From JAVVEH01 sp032251435 (GTDB lineage Bacteria; Verrucomicrobiota; Lentisphaeria; Oligosphaerales; MVZH01), in assembly GCA_032251435.1 (NCBI GenBank), contig JAVVEH010000005.1, forward strand, positions 62,001 to 126,000: DNA of 64,000 bases, in the 5' to 3' direction. This document shows, piece by piece, positions 62,202 to 64,000 of this stretch. Both the position numbers and the translations under genes were made by a program. Under the pieces are notes generated by a model that searched no databases, was not told the origin of the DNA, and saw only the letters and a list, made by a program, of their open reading frames with translations. Each line of letters begins with the position of its first letter. Position 1 is the stretch's first letter.

Positions 62202-62891
62202 CTACGTCTCGACCCCGAACACGTCCGCCACGGTTCCCTTGACCCGCCATTTAAAGTTGACACCATTGAGTGTTGTTCCGTAGATCCGGGCGCGGCTGCC
62301 GCCCTGATGATAGGCCGGGCGCGGATCCAGGGCGAGTGTTTCAATCAATCGCTCACGCAGGCCCGGCGGAACGGCCGCCGACTCATCGAAGAAGGCTTCG
62401 ACAGCCGTCCCCAACGTGACAGTCAGCCGCATGCTCGGCGCGGAGTCCGCGAAGCCGCCGACGGCGGTCGGAACAGCGTCGGCGTAAGGCACATAGGGTT
62501 TGATGTCCAGCACCGGTGTCCCATCGATCATATCCAAGCCGGACACCCGGATCTCGACAGATCCATCGACCTCCCGGACAGTCTCAAGTTTCACAACCGA
62601 CAATCCGATCGGATTAGGCCGGAAGTTGGACCGGGTGGCGAACACCCCAACCCGCTTATTGCCTCCCAACCGCGGGGGCCGCACAGTCGGCTTCCACCCC
62701 TGATCCGCCGTTTGATTAAACAGGAAAATAACCCAGAGATGACTGAAGCCGTCGATGCCCTTCCAAGCCTCCGGAAGATTGTACGGCGGGAATAATTCAA
62801 TATCACCCACGGCGGAAGGCACTAGCCCCGCCTGCCGGGGAGCCCCGAATTTTTCATTAAAACACGAGTGAATCACACCGATGGGTTTCAT
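62202..62891 (-). CDS. trmO: tRNA (adenine-N6) t6A37 methyltransferase TrmO (TsaA family)
   Basis: About 229 residues, starting MKPIGVIHSCFNEKFGAPRQAG. The UPF0066 signatures RPNPIGLSVVKLETV and GLDMIDGTPVLDIKPYVPYAD are clear. Methylates t6A at position 37 of some tRNAs. I place the start at 62891, which overlaps the MFS gene stop as TGATG; the frame opens at 62960 but that part belongs to the MFS gene in another frame. Co-transcribed with the transporter. Confidence 0.93.
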   Translation of the reverse strand: MKPIGVIHSCFNEKFGAPRQAGLVPSAVGDIELFPPYNLPEAWKGIDGFSHLWVIFLFNQTADQGWKPTVRPPRLGGNKRVGVFATRSNFRPNPIGLSVVKLETVREVDGSVEIRVSGLDMIDGTPVLDIKPYVPYADAVPTAVGGFADSAPSMRLTVTLGTAVEAFFDESAAVPPGLRERLIETLALDPRPAYHQGGSRARIYGTTLNGVNFKWRVKGTVADVFGVET

Positions 62892-64000
62892 CACAGGGGG
62901 TCCTCGTCCGCGCCGGCGAGAGCGCCAAACGTCCGCAAACCGGGAAATAATTTGGCCCATCCCAATACGATCAGGACGGTGCCGACACCACCGCTGACCA
63001 CTGACACAACCGGACCGAACCAGTGGGCGGCCAGACCGGATTCAAACCCCCCTAATTCATTCGAAGAGCCGATAAAGATGGAATTGACCGCCGACACTCT
63101 GCCCCGCATCTCATTCGGCGTGGCCAGTTGCACCAACGTGTGGCGGACAACCACACTGATATTATCAAAAAATCCGGTTAAAAACAGCATGAGCCACGAC
63201 AACCAAAAATTCCTTGACAGGCCGAACACAATCGTCGCCACACCAAACGCGCCCACCGCCCACAGCATGGCGCGACCCGCCTTTCGCATCGGCGGCATGT
63301 GCGCCATGATCAAAGCCATGGAAATTGACCCCGCGGCCGGCGCGGCCCGCAACCACCCCAGCACTTCTTCCGGGCTCATGCCGAAAGGCGGATCATGTAA
63401 AATATCTTTGGCGAACACCGGCAGCAGGTACACCGCGCCGCCCAAAAGAACCGCGAATAGATCCAAAGACACCGTGCCCAGAATTAATTTCCGGCGCCAG
63501 ACAAAGCGGATGCCCTCCGTGACCTGAGCCAGCATATTGCCTCTGGCGCTGAGTTTTCCTTCGGGCAACGCCACGGAAAGCAGGAACAGCGTGAACCCCG
63601 TGGTTGTCACCGCGCTGAAAAGATACGCGGCGGGAATACTCATGGTGATAATGACACCACCGATTGCCGGCCCGACAACCGCCGACAAGTGGAACAAGGT
63701 GGTGCGCCACTTCATGGCGTTTTCAAACAGTTCCCGAGGCACAAGCTGCGTCATCAACGCCGTCCGCGCCGGTCCGGTGAGCCGATGAAAGGAGGCGTCT
63801 AAAAACAACAACACGAACATCAAAGGGGTCGGTCCGTTTAAAATACTGAAACAGGCCAGAGCCAGTGATGTCAGCGTGGTGCCGACGAGACCGGCCACCA
63901 TCACTTTCCGGCGGTCAAACACATCCGCGAGGTACCCCGCCGGAAGCGTCAGCAGCAACATCGGCAACGCTTGGGTCAGCCCCACCAAGCCCAAAGCCAG
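62891..64000 (-). CDS. MFS transporter, 5' end outside the window
   Basis: At least 370 residues remain of a 12-helix MFS_3/DHA3-type exporter, with about ten membrane helices visible. The first visible part LPMLLLTLPAGYLADVFDRRKVMVAG holds the family motif A (GYLADVFDRRKV), so roughly 30-50 N-terminal residues are missing beyond the edge. Substrate unknown; drug or siderophore export is common in the family. It ends in the TGATG overlap with trmO. Confidence 0.88.
   Translation of the reverse strand: MALGLVGLTQALPMLLLTLPAGYLADVFDRRKVMVAGLVGTTLTSLALACFSILNGPTPLMFVLLFLDASFHRLTGPARTALMTQLVPRELFENAMKWRTTLFHLSAVVGPAIGGVIITMSIPAAYLFSAVTTTGFTLFLLSVALPEGKLSARGNMLAQVTEGIRFVWRRKLILGTVSLDLFAVLLGGAVYLLPVFAKDILHDPPFGMSPEEVLGWLRAAPAAGSISMALIMAHMPPMRKAGRAMLWAVGAFGVATIVFGLSRNFWLSWLMLFLTGFFDNISVVVRHTLVQLATPNEMRGRVSAVNSIFIGSSNELGGFESGLAAHWFGPVVSVVSGGVGTVLIVLGWAKLFPGLRTFGALAGADEDPL

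Noticed and set aside
1..64000. CRISPR arrays, rRNA genes, other tRNAs, tmRNA, SRP or RNase P RNA
   Set aside because: Looked for direct-repeat arrays and for conserved RNA text on both strands; only tRNA-Val was found.

Overview
The window reads as chromosome of a GC-rich, Gram-negative, probably anaerobic and fermentative bacterium of the PVC superphylum (Kiritimatiellota, Lentisphaerota or Verrucomicrobiota). This is inferred from the mix of a trimeric [FeFe]-hydrogenase, pyruvate phosphate dikinase, a glycan-degrading locus (arylsulfatase, sialate O-acetylesterase, BD-FAE-type esterase, GH130), ExbB/ExbD, LysM and AsmA envelope proteins. There is no rRNA to settle it. Most genes are on the minus strand in short, tightly packed operons.

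Region by region. 0-6 kb: a partial Tim44-like gene, guaB, then the classic rpmH-rnpA-yidD-yidC-khpB operon with a visible promoter, and a lone gcvH. 6.3-8.4 kb: an unknown membrane-anchored protein paired with an SPFH/GYF protein, closed by a strong terminator. 8.6-12.9 kb: hydC-hydB-hydA, a complete NADH- and ferredoxin-linked [FeFe]-hydrogenase. 13-15.1 kb: a PAP2_C lipid phosphotransferase-like membrane protein with a family 2 glycosyltransferase, and a PNPOx-like flavoprotein. 15.2-20.3 kb: ppdK with its terminator, a 35-residue basic protein, and the E1 beta and alpha subunits of a 2-oxo-acid (pyruvate-type) dehydrogenase. 20.7-25.5 kb: a GH130 enzyme coupled to a large protein I cannot assign, which carries a kinase-like D...N...D signature, then an ArsR-methyltransferase fusion translationally coupled to a haloalkane-dehalogenase-like hydrolase. 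25.8-31.2 kb: queuosine-precursor transporter, an ExbB/ExbD cluster with two unassigned partners, NAD(P)HX repair enzyme, YebC. 31.3-34.7 kb: an accessory stretch with a broken DDE transposase, DUF6788 gene, methyltransferase, RsgA, an AT-rich non-coding patch and tRNA-Val. 34.8-36.2 kb: SGNH hydrolase and a membrane protein. 36.5-40.2 kb: a possible structured RNA, a promoter, and two genes homologous to the two halves of ATP-citrate lyase but with a changed active-site position. 40.3-48.3 kb: hybrid histidine kinase coupled to a sulfatase, a decayed DUF1016 nuclease gene, esterase and sialate O-acetylesterase. 48.5-57 kb: a PHP-glycosyltransferase fusion, an unknown basic protein, thiol peroxidase, a large AsmA-like protein and mnmA. 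57-64 kb: LppM-like lipoprotein, trmB, an aminotransferase with its Lrp regulator, LysM protein, an RsmB-like methyltransferase, trmO and a partial MFS transporter.

How it fits together: pyruvate metabolism (ppdK, E1 pair), H2 production from NADH plus ferredoxin, and an ATP-citrate-lyase-like enzyme point to central carbon and redox balancing in an anaerobe. The sulfatase, esterase and SASA genes point to host-derived or algal sulfated and acetylated glycans as substrates, with the histidine kinase a likely sensor. The best candidates for something undescribed are the unknown protein at 21.7-23.7 kb and the altered ATP-citrate lyase at 36.8-40.2 kb.
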